NCBI GenBank assembly: GCA_020342235.1 | Contig: CP073213.1 | Coordinates: 474,501 to 538,500 of the forward strand | Reading direction: 5' to 3' | Length of the DNA: 64,000 bases | DNA from: Saccharomycopsis phalli | Taxonomy: Eukaryota > Ascomycota > Saccharomycetes > Ascoideales > Saccharomycopsidaceae | Shown here: piece after piece, positions 17,766 to 27,676 of the stretch | How positions within the stretch are numbered: position 1 is the first letter of the stretch | Layout of the letters: every line of letters begins with the position of its first letter | Made by a program: the position numbers and the translations under genes | The notes under the pieces: model-generated | Databases searched by the model: none | Told to the model about the DNA's origin: nothing | What the model saw: the letters and a program-made list of their open reading frames with translations, nothing else

Positions 17766-19189
17766 ATATTGATGTAATAATCGATGATAATTAGTTTTGT
17801 AGTGGGTGATGAGTTGGAGAGGAGTGAGTGATGATTAAATGAGTTGGGAGGAGCTGAATTGAATGTGGATGATGATTAAATGAGTTGGGGGAAGCTGAAT
17901 TGGATGTGGATGATGATTAAATGAGTTGGGGGAAGCTGAATTGGATGTGGATGATGTTTAAATGAGTCGGAGTGATTGATGACTGAATAAGGAATTGTTT
18001 TGGATTATGGAGTGAGTGATAATTGTGTTGGATGATATTTGTCGTGCTTCCTGGTTAGTCAATGCAGGTATTAATCATGCGTCTTGCTTGTCAATGCTGG
18101 TATTAATCATGTCGAGTGATGTTATCAAGTTGTTGGTCTGTTGTTTCTTATTATATCAATTGTGATGTCTTTCATCTGTTAATTTTGCTGTCTTTTATTA
18201 ATTCTATCTCTTCTACTAATTCTATATCTGCTATTAATCATGTCGCCTGTTATTTCCGTCGTCTTCTATTAATTCTACATCTTCTATTAATCATGTCGTC
18301 TGCTATTTCCGTTGTCTTATCTTTTATAATTTCATATCTTCAGTCTCCTATTAACCCACTTCTACAAGCCTCCACCTTCCATCATCACAGATTATCATCA
18401 ACCCCACCATTGCCATTCCTTACTGAGAAAATGCTCATCTCCAACACAGTGACATACCTCAAGCCAATGGCCAGTGTTTTAGAAAATCCCAATAGCTAAC
18501 ATTTCCTTGATTATGCTTGGATGACAGCGTTGTTTGGACATGTCATTTAATGTGAGTGCAAATCCAAACTGAGGGCATCTGTTGGGAGATTGGTTTCCTT
18601 ACAAGGACTGAATTACTCGTGGCGTGCTTTGGATAGTATCTTAGGCAATCTCGTGTCATTTTGATCTTGTTTTAATCAATTTATTGACTCCAAAGGCGGA
18701 TTGACATGACCAAGCATTGAATGTGTTGATTTCGTTGTGATAGTTGGCTTGGAGTGGAATTTGATGTGGTAGTGTACCTATTGAGCCAATTTTTGAACCA
18801 GTACAACTTTTAAAAGGACATCTGAGTCAATTTCCATTGGCAAGACCTTGATAATTAGTAATGACCTTGGACCCTGTTTTTGCATCTGAAGAGGGTATAG
18901 TGATGGACTACGCCAATGTACACATACTAATATACATATACTACACTAATAGACTACAGTGATAGAAAATTGACCCCAACTGGGACACACTGGACGTGCA
19001 AACATTTAACCACACCAATAAGCGCATCGTCGCCTAACAAAATACCTTGTCAAATGACCAAAAAACGGTAACAAGCGGTAGAAACTGTAACAATTGATGG
19101 GTGTTTATGGATATTAATAAATATTAATAAATATTAATGAATATCGAATATCGAATATCGAACATTGAACATTGAGTGGATTCTGTCTC
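17766..19189. other. 1.4-kb intergenic region, tandem repeats and pyrimidine-rich tracts
   Basis: It contains a 41-bp tandem repeat (17831-17970) and a long T/C-rich stretch (18110-18360) built on 'ttctattaattctat' words. The stretch keeps a 127-codon frame open (18116-18499) but codes only for low-complexity sequence. Just before NHP10 short direct repeats 'aatattaat' and 'atcgaat' occur (19112-19165). No gene is supported. Confidence 0.5.
17831..17970. repeat. 41-bp tandem repeat downstream of RPS19
   Basis: Units starting at about 17831, 17871, 17912 and 17953 share 'gatgattaaatgagttgggggaagctgaattggatgtgg' with few changes; the last is partial. Confidence 0.85.
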
Positions 19190-20185
19190 ATGCACATTGT
19201 GATGCAAAATAACCGATTGAAAAACAATCCCCAACACAAGATGGAGAGCGACTCTGAAAACTCGAAATTCAAGCAAAAATGCGCAGATCTCCAGAAACGG
19301 ATCCAGGAAATCGACGCAAATAACGAGACAGTCACCATTGCAATCGCCCGTAGCAAGGTTGCAATCAAGCGGCTCCGGTTGGAGTACGGCATTCTTTTGG
19401 AACGGCTTGAGAAGAAAAGCGTCACCCAGAACAACAGCAGCAGCGAAATATACCGGAAATTGCTCACGTCGCCCGAGCTTCCCCACCTCAAGTTGACGGA
19501 GTTGAATCCGACCAAGAAAAAAGTCAATGGCAAGCAGCAAAAGACCAAGCAGCAAAAGGAGCGCGACCCCAACTTGCCCAAGAGACCCACCAACTCCTAC
19601 TTGATTTTCTGCGAGATGGAGAAGGAGCATATCAAGAAGAAGTTCGAGGAAACCCACCACATGAGCCCAGGACTCGTGGACATGTCGCGTGCGCTTACCG
19701 AGGCGTGGCGCAATCTTACCGAACAGGACAAGAAACCGTACTTTAAGTTGTATGAGGACGACAAGGAGCGGTACAGCCGCGAGTTGAACGTGTACAACTT
19801 GCAGAAGCAGAAGGACGGCAAGGTGAGTAAGCCGAAAGCCAAGCCGAAAGCCAAGCTGCTGGTTGATAAGGATGTGCACGATCCGGAGCCGGTTCTGGAG
19901 CCTGTTCTGGAGGGCGAGACGAAGAGCGTGCTTCCTCCGGGGGTCCGCAAGCATACGTTGTCAGATTTGTTGGTTCCTGAGCCAAAGAGGGCAAAGGGAG
20001 ATGGAGAGGTGTCTAGTGGAGTTTCCAGTGAGGAGGTGCCTAGTGGAGTTTCCAGCGAAGAGGTGCCTAGTGGAGTTTCCAATGGAATTTCCACAGGAGA
20101 GGTTTCTCAAGGAGAACCTGCTTCCAGTCTAGGGGAATCAGCTTCCAGTCTAGGGGAGCCAGCGTATGATTCTACTCAGAGTTAG
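19190..20185 (+). CDS. NHP10: Nhp10-like HMG-box protein (INO80 complex)
   Basis: A 331-residue protein from the first in-frame ATG 19190; ATG codons at 19202 and 19241 (MESDSENSKFKQKC) are also plausible starts. A coiled-coil segment, ARSKVAIKRLRLEYGILLER (about 57-76), closely parallels Nhp10 (SRLSVKRLKLEYGVLLERLE). It is followed by an HMG box opening RDPNLPKRPTNSYLIFCEME (about 124-143) and continuing with EAWRNLTEQDKKPYFKLYED. Nhp10 binds nucleosome ends and belongs to the species-variable module of INO80 in the nucleus. It is longer than the 203-residue S. cerevisiae protein because of a C-terminal tail with repeats SSGVSSEEVP and ASSLGEPA. The tail is low complexity and may be disordered. 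Confidence 0.88.
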   Translation: MHIVMQNNRLKNNPQHKMESDSENSKFKQKCADLQKRIQEIDANNETVTIAIARSKVAIKRLRLEYGILLERLEKKSVTQNNSSSEIYRKLLTSPELPHLKLTELNPTKKKVNGKQQKTKQQKERDPNLPKRPTNSYLIFCEMEKEHIKKKFEETHHMSPGLVDMSRALTEAWRNLTEQDKKPYFKLYEDDKERYSRELNVYNLQKQKDGKVSKPKAKPKAKLLVDKDVHDPEPVLEPVLEGETKSVLPPGVRKHTLSDLLVPEPKRAKGDGEVSSGVSSEEVPSGVSSEEVPSGVSNGISTGEVSQGEPASSLGESASSLGEPAYDSTQS

Positions 20186-21453
20186 ACGGTTTGAGTAATG
20201 GAGAATATGGACACTTGGAGATGGGGTACTGTCGCTATAATGTAAAATAGTTGCAACGGAGTGGTATTTACATGTGTCGAGGTGTAGTTGGAAAGGTGAA
20301 TGGAGATGATGGGATGGTGGATGGTGGATGGAGATGAATGGAGATGTAAATGGTAAATTGAAGATGATAAATTGAAGATAGTGAGACGTGAGATGGTAAA
20401 TTAAAGTGGTAAATTGTTTTGGTTTTAGTTCTTTGTACTTTTCTACTCGTCTGTCTATTACAGATGGGCTTTGAAATTAAATCATGCTTATATATTACAA
20501 CACATTGCAGTAGATGTAAAATTATCCATCACGATGGTGAATGTGAAATTAAATAATTCAAACCATTAATTATATGTTTATTTACTTCTATAGCTCTGCT
20601 AGGCTCCCTGGAGGGTGTGATTAATGTCTCATCGTCTAACTACCAACAACACTAATTTTTGAGTCCAGTGAAAACCCATTGGGACAAAGCATTTGTCTTG
20701 ATTTGTAAAACTGTCAAAGAAATGGCTCAGAGGAAGCTGTATTCAGATCATCAAATACACCATCATATTCTTTAGCTAAATACAAGTGACAACAATAGAA
20801 ATACACCTTTACAACTCCATTCGCCACTTGATTTTATTCTCCATCATCTCCTTATTATCCATCTGATGAACCCACTGAAGCTCCAACACAATCCCATTTA
20901 CACTACAACTAATCAAAATGACTTTTTTACTTTACATTACACTATTCTACACTATTGTACGCCATTATACACTACTGTACTCCATTCTACACTCTTTTCC
21001 ACTCTTGTACACTTTAACCAGGCTTCTTACACAATCAATACAAGTACCAACAATACGACTGCTCACATTGAAGAATAATCCCAGCCAACTATTGGAGAGT
21101 TGTGGGTTTTCAGCAATGGTGCCTGATGTTCCTGAGTGAAATATATTTGTCAAATGACCGCAATGCCAAAGACAATATATAACCAATTACAAGAATAAAT
21201 ATTATTATTATTGACCACTTTACATACACTCGTCTACTACATTCACTCATACCCAGTCACGTTCTTTATTCACCCCCCACACCCCGTCATGCAGCTTAAA
21301 TTTCTTCCTACACAAACCAATTCCTCATCACCAAGACAAATAGCGTCTCGTCATCCACGCAAACAAAACCAATTCCACATCATCATTAAGACTTTGCTCA
21401 ACAACCACCAATCGCAAAACCCCGCCTAGCTCCGCACAGGCCTTATTACCTTG
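20186..21453. other. Intergenic region containing a dispersed repeat copy
   Basis: Just after NHP10 there are short repeats of 'gatggtggatggagatg' (20305-20345). The block 20573-21210 is a dispersed-repeat copy listed separately. Pyrimidine-rich DNA (21225-21450) leads into CET1 and is its likely promoter/leader. No independent gene is seen. Confidence 0.5.
20573..21210 (+). mobile_element. Internally shortened copy of dispersed repeat family
   Basis: The left end 'gtttatttacttctatagctctgctaggctccctggagggtg' (in part) matches 54009, 60006 and 55770. The right end (21010-21200), including 'gagagttgtgggttttcagcaatggtgcctgatgt' in part, is nearly identical to 55290-55325 and runs into (att)n at 21197. 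The middle differs from the long copy and is much shorter, so this is probably a non-autonomous or deleted copy. Ends resemble weak inverted repeats with AT-rich trinucleotide runs outside. Confidence 0.6.
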
Positions 21454-22545
21454 ATGAACTTCAAACTCCTATTAAACAACAACGACGATTCCCCAAAGCC
21501 GCCAAGCAGGTTCAGCATCGGCTCAATGATCAACCAGGAAGAGTCCGGTGCCCCTGCCTCTGCTCCGTCCCGAAACTCGGTGGCTTCTTTAGGTGACCAA
21601 TCGGACTCGGAACACACATCCAAGCCCAAGCGCTATTCCGAACCGCCAATATGGGCCCATGACTGGGTGCCATTGGTCAGCGACCGCAAGGAACCGGTTC
21701 CCCAGGTCGAAAAGCCGCGCCCTCGGACCTCCTACAACCCGAACTTGGACGTGTCGATTACAAAAATCACGCCCTACGAGGACCTTACGCGAAGAATCAC
21801 CCAATGGCTCTACTCGCATCTTGCCCAGCTCCGTGAGTCGGAGCCGCATCTTCTTCAGTACGTTGAGTTGGAGATGAAGCTCGGACGGGTGTGGAGCAAA
21901 GAAAAAGACGCGCGTGCAAACCTCCCCATCTCTACCGAGACAATTCTCACCAACCAGATTGACTATTTCTTCAAGCCTGGCGTGGAGAACCTGATGTTTG
22001 TGAAGATCCAGGACTTTCTTGCCTCGATCAACCACAAGGAAAACAACAAGGCGTTCACAGTGCTCAAGTCAGACACTCAGGATTTTTTCTACCAGGGGAT
22101 CCGCCGTGGTGATAAGCCGTATGATCTTCGTGTGAGCAAGGACGTTGACACAAAACGGATTACTTCTCAGATTGAAAAGCGGCGGCTCAGTGACTTGTTT
22201 ATTCTCAATCCTTCGAACATTTTGGATTTCCGGATCTCGCTCAGCTTGGAACTTCCAATCAACGATATTCCCAAGCAGATTTTGAAGGAAAATGCGTCCA
22301 TGACGCGTCGCAAGATCCGAAGCTCGTTTGTCTCTGAGCCGTGTCAAAACCGGATCGATCTCACGCACACATTGACCACCAGTGGTGATAAAAAGGAGCA
22401 GAATTACGAGGTCGAGGTCGAGATAAATACCCCGTTTCTTTTGGATGCGTTTGAAAAGTTGTTTTCTTCAGAGGATAACCAGACTTATGAGGATTCCATC
22501 CGAGTGATGTTGGACAATTGCCGTATTCTCAACCGGTGTTTGTAA
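21454..22545 (+). CDS. CET1: mRNA 5'-triphosphatase Cet1-like capping enzyme subunit
   Basis: A 363-residue protein from ATG 21454 (MNFKLLLNNND). After a disordered Ser/Pro-rich N-terminus of about 100 residues comes the triphosphate tunnel fold: YVELEMKLGRVW (about 135; the ExE metal pair of strand 1), VLKSDTQDFFYQG, LRVSKDVDTKRITSQIEKRR, ISLSLELP and the second ExE pair YEVEVEINTP (about 330). This arrangement is diagnostic of fungal metal-dependent RNA triphosphatases. The enzyme removes the gamma phosphate of nascent Pol II transcripts, then works with the guanylyltransferase Ceg1. A WAxDWVPLV motif (about residue 68, WAHDWVPLV), the Ceg1-docking peptide, is visible. It is shorter than the 549-residue S. 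cerevisiae Cet1, as usual in Candida relatives. Confidence 0.93.
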   Translation: MNFKLLLNNNDDSPKPPSRFSIGSMINQEESGAPASAPSRNSVASLGDQSDSEHTSKPKRYSEPPIWAHDWVPLVSDRKEPVPQVEKPRPRTSYNPNLDVSITKITPYEDLTRRITQWLYSHLAQLRESEPHLLQYVELEMKLGRVWSKEKDARANLPISTETILTNQIDYFFKPGVENLMFVKIQDFLASINHKENNKAFTVLKSDTQDFFYQGIRRGDKPYDLRVSKDVDTKRITSQIEKRRLSDLFILNPSNILDFRISLSLELPINDIPKQILKENASMTRRKIRSSFVSEPCQNRIDLTHTLTTSGDKKEQNYEVEVEINTPFLLDAFEKLFSSEDNQTYEDSIRVMLDNCRILNRCL

Positions 22546-23373
22546 GATGGTGGATGGAAGAAACAGGCCAGACGGTTTGATTAGGACAAGCGGAAAAGAG
22601 TCAAGGAGACGGATATTGGAGTCTAGATGGAGTTGACGGGCTGAGATCTAGACCTCTTGACAAGATATGCCATTGAAACCACCGGCGATTAATCATGGCT
22701 CTAGACACTTTTAATCCGGACAATGCATTGTAATTGTATCAAAGGACCAGTTTGGAATGATCATATGACCTTGTGGATAGACAATGTCCACTCAGGAAAT
22801 GAGGAGTAACCGAAGCGACTCCTTGGCTCGGGTAATGGGAGAGTATAAAAGAATATTCAAAGGGAAATTAGTTGGCTAAGGTCAGTGACCAAGGCCAATG
22901 TGAACATGGACCAGTGTAATATACGAAACGAGTTTGTCAGAAGGCCAAACTAGATTGTTTGACGGATGAGCAGTACGACTATTTTGCTAGGAAGGTGGAT
23001 GAGCCAATTACTAGTTGCAAGGCATCAGAGATGGTTGGTGGGTGTATAAATGAGATGAGAGTTGGATAGTAGAATGATTGTCTAGATGAGTACCAAATGA
23101 AAGTCGGGACTATTTAATGTTCAAGTGAGTAGTTTTGGTAGGCAAATGAAGTGAATAGATTGACAAGTGAATAGATTGACAATGGAGGTGAATTAATAAA
23201 TTAACAATTGAAGTAATGTAATTGATAATGTAATTGAAATCATTATATGTATGCTTGTGTGTATGTATGTTGTACGTTTGTTGTACGTTTGTTGTATGTT
23301 GTATTTGTGTAATTGCATCACGTGAACCGGGTAACCGCTCGTTATAAATATTGAGGCAAGTTGTTCATTTATC
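22546..23373. other. Intergenic region CET1 / APM1
   Basis: No ORF of note. The APM1 side contains a TCACGTGA E-box (23319) and short 'tgtatgt/tgtacgt' repeats (23257-23300); a TATA-like ttataaata lies at 23341, about 30 bp before the APM1 ATG. Confidence 0.5.
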
Positions 23374-24669
23374 ATGGCGTCAGTGGTATATTTTCTCGAT
23401 GCAAAGGGCAAACCCCTTCTTTCGCGGGACTACAAAGGCGATATTCCGTACTCTGCGATTGAGAGATTCCCGCTTCTTCGGCTAGAATCCGAGGAGGAGA
23501 ATTCCGCAGCGCCGCCGATTTTCAACTACAAGGGCATCAACTACATTTACATTGTGCACAACGATCTCTATATCTTGGCGCTCACGCGGAGCAACGAGAA
23601 TGCGCTTGAGGTGATGTTGTTTTTGAACAGCTTGATTGAGGTGCTCACGCAGTACGTCAAGAACCTCGAGGAGGAGTCGATCCGCGACAACTTTGTGATC
23701 ATCTACGAGCTCCTCGACGAGATGATGGACTTTGGGTTCCCACAGACAACCGACACCAAGATCTTGAAGGAGTACATTACCCAGAAGTCACATGCGCTCA
23801 TCCGGGTCCAACGGCCGGCGGTACCGCCAAGCGCGGTCACAAATGCCGTCAGCTGGCGGCCCGACGGGATTTTCCACAAGAAGAACGAGGTGTTTTTGGA
23901 CGTGGTGGAGTCGATCAACATGCTCATCAACCCCAACGGGCAGGTGCTCCGGCTGGAGATTCTTGGCAAGGTCAAGATCAACTGCCATCTTTCGGGAATG
24001 CCCGATCTCCGGTTGGGGTTCAACGACAAGGGCATGTTTGGCCGGAGCCGGAGCGAGGAGACCCCGGGGAAAAAACAGTTGGAGATGGAAGACGTCAAGT
24101 TCCACCAGTGCGTGCGGCTCTCCAAGTTTGAGAACGAGAAGATCATCACCTTCATCCCGCCCGACGGCGAATTCGAGCTCATGAGCTACCGCTTGTCCAC
24201 GCAAATCACCCCGCTCATTTGGGTCGACTGCAAGGTCAAGCTCCATCTGAACTCCCGCATCGAGATCCGGGCCAAGGCACGTGCCCAGATCAAGCGCCGC
24301 TCTACCGCCAACGACGTCGAGATCCTGATCCCGGTTCCAGAGGATGCTGACTCGCCCAAATTCCAGACGTCTAGCGGCAGCATCAAGTACACTCCGGAAA
24401 ACTCGTGTATTGTGTGGCTGATGAAGCAGTTTGCCGGCGGGAAAGAGGCCGCCATGGTCGCTGAGTTGGGCTTGCCGTCCGTCAGCAACGAGGATCCGTC
24501 GTTTACGTCAAAACGGCCGATCCACGTGAAGTTTCAGGTGCCCTACTTTATCACCTCGGGGTTGCAGGTCCGGTACTTGAAGATCAACGAGCCGCGGATG
24601 CAGTACCAGAGCTATCCGTGGGTTAGGTACATTACCCAGAGCGGAGAGGATTATACGATAAGAATTTAG
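23374..24669 (+). CDS. APM1: AP-1 clathrin adaptor mu1 subunit
   Basis: A 431-residue protein from ATG 23374 (MASVVYFLDAKGKPLLSRDY). The N-terminal longin-like domain (1-140) contains YIYIVHNDLYILALTRSN and the mu-chain motif ELLDEMMDFGFPQTTD. The mu-homology domain (about 160-431) includes SWRPDGIFHKKNEVFLDVVE, IPVPEDADSPKF, KQFAGGKE and the end VRYITQSGEDYTIRI, as in mu1. It forms AP-1 with gamma, beta and sigma chains and selects YxxPhi cargo at the trans-Golgi and endosomes. A CTG at 24247 falls in LHxNSRIE, where mu1 proteins have HSxSRIE, supporting CUG = Ser. Full length and intronless. Confidence 0.95.
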   Translation: MASVVYFLDAKGKPLLSRDYKGDIPYSAIERFPLLRLESEEENSAAPPIFNYKGINYIYIVHNDLYILALTRSNENALEVMLFLNSLIEVLTQYVKNLEEESIRDNFVIIYELLDEMMDFGFPQTTDTKILKEYITQKSHALIRVQRPAVPPSAVTNAVSWRPDGIFHKKNEVFLDVVESINMLINPNGQVLRLEILGKVKINCHLSGMPDLRLGFNDKGMFGRSRSEETPGKKQLEMEDVKFHQCVRLSKFENEKIITFIPPDGEFELMSYRLSTQITPLIWVDCKVKLHLNSRIEIRAKARAQIKRRSTANDVEILIPVPEDADSPKFQTSSGSIKYTPENSCIVWLMKQFAGGKEAAMVAELGLPSVSNEDPSFTSKRPIHVKFQVPYFITSGLQVRYLKINEPRMQYQSYPWVRYITQSGEDYTIRI

Positions 24670-25695
24670 CCGTGGTTTGGCCATAGCAGCCGGTGAAACT
24701 GTATAGGATACAGTCATGAACATAATGTAGCATGTTGGAATTCATGACAATGCAAAGCATAATATATGATACCTAGAGTATGCCTAATACTAAAATCCAG
24801 GATGTAGTCGCGTGGCTAGTCTTGCTTTCAGACTGGTGTATAGACTTGCCGATTTAAGACTCGCAATGTTAGATATAGACTTGCTTTCAATAGATTAGTT
24901 GGATCGTGCTCAAATGGCCAATCTGGATATACGTCAACCACGATAAATTAATCCGTCTGTATTAAAGAAAAAGGCCTATCCTAATTTTTGTTTATTTCCC
25001 ATCTGGCTCAAAGGCAATGGTCTAGCCAAGTCCATTCCCTTGCTACAAAGAGAACGTGTCTCCTTTTTCGAGTATAAATGGTTGGACATGGTATACTATG
25101 AACTATACTACTTGATTGTTCCTTTGGGATTTGGATACCTGGATTGGGCTTTGGTAGATACTGGAATCTAGCTTAATAGTTGTAAAAAGTTGTCCCCTAC
25201 GATAAGCAGGCTTTCCTCCTTATATAGATGTTCGGATCTCCGCGATATTTCTCTAGTCTGTTAATCTTTCTCTTGTACTATTAACATCCCTTATGTATTA
25301 ACACCCCTGTGCACTAGAATCCATCTATCTATTAAATCTCTCCATGACAGCTTCATTTCCACATTTAAACGTCTCACTTCTCCTATCTCATGATAACCCC
25401 CACCACTATCTTGCATTAGTCTCATTCTTCCACTGCATCCATGGATCCATTTTCAACGCCTTGGATCTTCAGTGCCGCAGAGAAGCCGTATCTTCATGTA
25501 TCTTCCCAGCCCTATTTCTAGGCCACTGCACAACCCTATTTCTTGCTACTCTAGACCCCTATTCTAGCCCATTGCACAACCACATTCCTAGATATCCCAG
25601 ACCCCTATTCTAACCCATTTCTAGATAACTCAGACCCCTATTCCAGCCTATTCCCACACCTATATATACCACCACCTCCATACATTCCCCAGATC
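24670..25695. other. Intergenic region with short repeats
   Basis: No gene is seen. Degenerate direct repeats of 'gacccctattctagcccat' occur at 25550-25650, and the TATA-like 'tatatatacc' at 25661 lies about 35 bp before the next start. Confidence 0.5.
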
Positions 25696-26238
25696 ATGCA
25701 ATTCCAATCCTTCATCTTACTCTTCCTCGCTTCATCCATCCATTGTGCCTCTTTACAGACACAATACGACGGAATCTTTGGTAGCCTTTGCCAAGGAATC
25801 ACCCAAAAGTTCAAACGGTTCGGTCAATGCCTTGCTACCGATCCCACCTATCACTACTTGAATGGAACATTTTGGTTCCAGGCCGCAGAACAACTACTCT
25901 GTGGTGACCATACTAGAGCAGCCTTTTCCAGCTCTGTAGGCCAGTTGTCGCAAATTTCAACCAGTCCAATCCAGATTAAACCTCTGGACTCTGCTTTCAA
26001 CGACACCGCCTTGGGCATACAGGCCCTGTTTTTATACCAGCTCAGCCTGCCAGTCCAGGTGCCTACAGATCAAGACGTGGACTCCGGAGATGATTCACTG
26101 ACCTTTGGAATCGCCCAGTGCAACGAGATTTGCAATCTCATTAAACAAGGGTCGGAAAGAGTAGACTATTGTTGGTCCAATTACGCCATGACGGTTTTGT
26201 ATGGGGTCTGCGAAATGGGATGCTATTTTCAATTTTAG
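25696..26238 (+). CDS. Secreted cysteine-containing protein, family unknown
   Basis: A 180-residue protein from ATG 25696 with a clear signal peptide (MQFQSFILLFLASSIHC; hydrophobic core 5-14, probable cleavage after CAS near residue 19). The mature part holds cysteines at CQG, QCLA, LLCGD, QCNEICNL, YCWSN and VCEMGCYF, an even number fitting disulfides, and two N-glycosylation sequons (NGT, NDT). There is no GPI signal or membrane segment. Promoter spacing (TATA-like box 35 bp upstream) is normal for an expressed gene. I recognise no family. It could be a lineage-specific extracellular protein; the signal-peptide start MQFQ also occurs at 3261 but the rest differs. Confidence 0.6.
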   Translation: MQFQSFILLFLASSIHCASLQTQYDGIFGSLCQGITQKFKRFGQCLATDPTYHYLNGTFWFQAAEQLLCGDHTRAAFSSSVGQLSQISTSPIQIKPLDSAFNDTALGIQALFLYQLSLPVQVPTDQDVDSGDDSLTFGIAQCNEICNLIKQGSERVDYCWSNYAMTVLYGVCEMGCYFQF

Positions 26239-26820
26239 CGGGTGGCTCTCTAGGGCTTGGTTTTCTTATTTTCCTCTATTCAATGGTTTGTTTTTCTATC
26301 AATCCAGCAACGGATCTTGTTTGTATAATTTTCAATTTAGGTGCTCCAGCTACACATTCGCAAACGCCAAGACACTCCATAGAAACACGCGGTTCAATTG
26401 CCAAGGCATAATTACCCTTTGTTACTATATTACACACCTATTAATAGCTAACCTCAAATAAACACTGCTGCATCAATCCTCATTGACCAACAACTATAAG
26501 CCTCAGCCAACTATTCATATTAATGTAATACAACTACTCCACCTGTCTGCACTTATAGGTATTCAAATCCCAGGAAACAATAGGCAAAGGCTCGCCTCCA
26601 GAGTTTATTGTCTTGACAGACGCAAAAGCAGTTTATTTACTTTTATGAGGTCACCTTGAGGTAGTAGCGGTAGCTTTTGGAAAAAACATTAGTGTGCTGT
26701 ACTTAATACAGTTCATCAATTACAGTCGCAATACACATAAAAAATATATAAAATTTTGCTCCCCGATTTAATGGGCCCCGTCCTTTAAATACCTTATAAA
26801 CTACAGGTAGCAAAAATATT
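26239..26820. other. Intergenic region with a repeat-end relic
   Basis: No gene. 26629-26680 (gtttatttacttttatgaggtcac) resembles the left-end motif of the dispersed repeat family. Confidence 0.4.
26629..26680 (+). repeat. Possible left-end relic of dispersed repeat family
   Basis: 'agtttatttacttttatgag', followed by a G/C-rich hairpin-like word, parallels 20578 and 4467. It is short and diverged, so the assignment is weak. Confidence 0.3.
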
Positions 26821-26894
26821 CGACCTCGGAGAGGATTGAACTCTCGATCTTGCGATTAACAGTCGCACGCCTTAACCATCTTGGCCACGAAGTC
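26821..26894 (-). tRNA. tRNA-Asn (anticodon GUU)
   Basis: On the minus strand the cloverleaf is complete: acceptor GACTTCG/CGAGGTC with discriminator G; D arm GCC..GGC; anticodon stem TGCGA/TCGCA with loop CTGTTAA, giving GTT at 34-36; T arm GAGAG TTCAATC CTCTC. It is near identical to S. cerevisiae tRNA-Asn (GCCAAG..GGTTAAGGCGTGCGACTGTTAATCGCAAGATC, shown in part). It decodes AAC/AAU. No intron. Confidence 0.95.
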
Positions 26895-27676
26895 TTCGAT
26901 GTTGAGGATTGCGGAAAATTTTGTCCGCGCAAAACGACGGAAAGCACGTATAACGAATTTAGTCCGGGCTAATCGTTATAACACTTATAATCCTTATCCA
27001 ACAGCCCAAGGCCTGTTGACTACAATGTATAAGTTGTAAGATGAGCTCAGAATACCAGTCCCGTTCATGTTGTTCTCTTTTCTATTTATCATTCTCTTAA
27101 GTAGGGTAAACCTAACCTTATTGTCCACGTGAGATCATCATGTCTCCTTAACCATTCATCCATTACCAGATCATTAACACGTGCCATGTTCACATGACCA
27201 CGTTGTCACGTGAAATGTCCACCTGACCTTATATCGTTACAGCACGATATTAAACCAATGACTTATTTGCACGTAATAACACGGTTCCTATTGTATGTGT
27301 GCATCATTGTTCGCCGGTATCTTGCGGTATTGCCCTCGGTATGGTCGGTTCTTTGACCTGCAAGACTGTTAGCATGTCCCGCAGGATGCAATGCCCCCCA
27401 AGACAGTTATTGTTTCTGCACTAAAATCTTAAATCCCCCAGTTGAGGATACGCCGGTAAATTTTTGCAAAAAGTATAAAAAGCAAAAAGGTCATTTATTT
27501 TTACAATGGCAAATCTACAAGTATAAGGAAAGTCGTAAATTGTATGCGTAAAAAAAATCAAGTGACATAATCATGCCGGAAATCAAAATGCGGAGATATC
27601 ATAAAGGCATAAATAGAAAAGGAGGAAGGCCGGGTCAGAAATCAGCCGCCTGTTGCCTGATAAACAAGCACCTTGT
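26895..27676. other. Intergenic region with three E-boxes
   Basis: CACGTG at 27126, 27178 and 27207 plus a cacatg variant at 27191 lie within 90 bp, but no plus-strand gene start follows. The DNA is otherwise featureless. It may regulate the tRNA locus, or be the relic of an old promoter. Confidence 0.45.

Noticed and set aside
18116-18499. 127-codon plus-strand ORF in the RPS19-NHP10 gap
   Set aside because: Sequence is pyrimidine-rich simple repeat, giving a low-complexity Ile/Ser/Leu product with no motif and no promoter-like signal.
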